From Cloacibacillus sp. (GTDB taxonomy: Bacteria; Synergistota; Synergistia; Synergistales; Synergistaceae), in the NCBI RefSeq assembly GCF_020860125.1, contig NZ_JAJBUX010000089.1:1-32150 (forward strand): a stretch of 32,150 nucleotides of DNA, read 5' to 3'. A program made the translations under genes and the position numbers. The notes under the pieces are model-generated. The model was given only the letters and a program-made list of their open reading frames with translations. It was not told the origin of the DNA and ran no database searches. This document shows positions 32,096 through 32,150 of the stretch, in pieces (the first letter of the stretch is position 1; each line of letters begins with the position of its first letter).

Positions 32096-32150
32096 ATGAA
32101 TATCTTAACCATTGTAGGAGGCATAGGAGTAATCGCATTGCTGTTCGCGG
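32096..32150 (+). CDS. Start of a membrane protein, possibly a membrane-bound pyrophosphatase
   Basis: Only 18 codons are present (MNILTIVGGIGVIALLFA), after a strong AAGGGGGG site. They form the beginning of a membrane helix. The wording resembles the first helix of sodium- or proton-pumping pyrophosphatases, but 18 residues are too few to be sure. Confidence 0.45.
   Translation, partial: MNILTIVGGIGVIALLFA

Noticed and set aside
1..32150. CRISPR arrays and ordinary tRNA or rRNA genes
   Set aside because: No spaced direct repeats and no tRNA cloverleaf were seen other than the tRNA-like part of tmRNA.

Overview
The window looks like a chromosomal segment from a member of the phylum Synergistota (Cloacibacillus or Synergistes type). 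The main clue is the first protein, which ends in a Gly-Gly-Gly-Cys motif, a hydrophobic stretch and an Arg cluster. This is the layout of the Synerg-CTERM sorting domain, known only from that phylum. A ZTP-riboswitch-controlled pyruvate formate-lyase, a probable selenoprotein, a molybdopterin gene (mobB) and a possible membrane pyrophosphatase fit an anaerobe. Most of the sequence is GC-rich. The stretch from about 10.43 to 19.6 kb is visibly AT-rich and foreign-looking.

Layout. (1) 1-2172: the end of a surface protein, then a convergent FAD/NAD disulfide reductase. Its redox cysteine position is an in-frame TGA followed by a SECIS-like hairpin. (2) 2500-5658: promoter, ZTP riboswitch with terminator, pflB and pflA. 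(3) 5700-6680: smpB and tmRNA, the trans-translation pair. (4) 6763-8771: a small exported cysteine-rich protein on the minus strand and guaA. (5) 8760-19626: a genomic island in the 3' end of guaA, bounded by a 12-bp direct repeat (GAGTGGGARTAA). It carries an IS3-family element and a defence operon: half-length specificity subunit, hsdM, kwaB, kwaA, full-length hsdS, hsdR and a YgjP-like metallopeptidase. The two Kiwa genes lie inside the type I restriction-modification operon. No integrase is left. (6) 19646-29166: a terminator that probably once ended guaA, then three large hybrid histidine kinases, each behind its own sigma70-like promoter. Between the second and third lies a decayed copy of the 5' part of mutM, containing a perfect 27-bp inverted repeat. 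(7) 29234-32150: intact mutM, an AI-2E-type permease, mobB and the first codons of a membrane protein.

How parts work together. PflA installs the glycyl radical in PflB, which makes formate and acetyl-CoA; the ZTP switch ties this to one-carbon (10-formyl-THF) supply. SmpB and tmRNA rescue stalled ribosomes. In the island, HsdM/HsdS/HsdR would methylate and restrict DNA while KwaA/KwaB would add a membrane-linked anti-phage layer from the same transcript. The kinases have their own receiver domains, but no separate response regulator or Hpt protein is encoded nearby, so their outputs lie elsewhere.

All functions are assigned from sequence reading alone. The selenoprotein, the guaA island boundaries, the Kiwa-in-type-I arrangement and the mutM relic are the points most worth testing.
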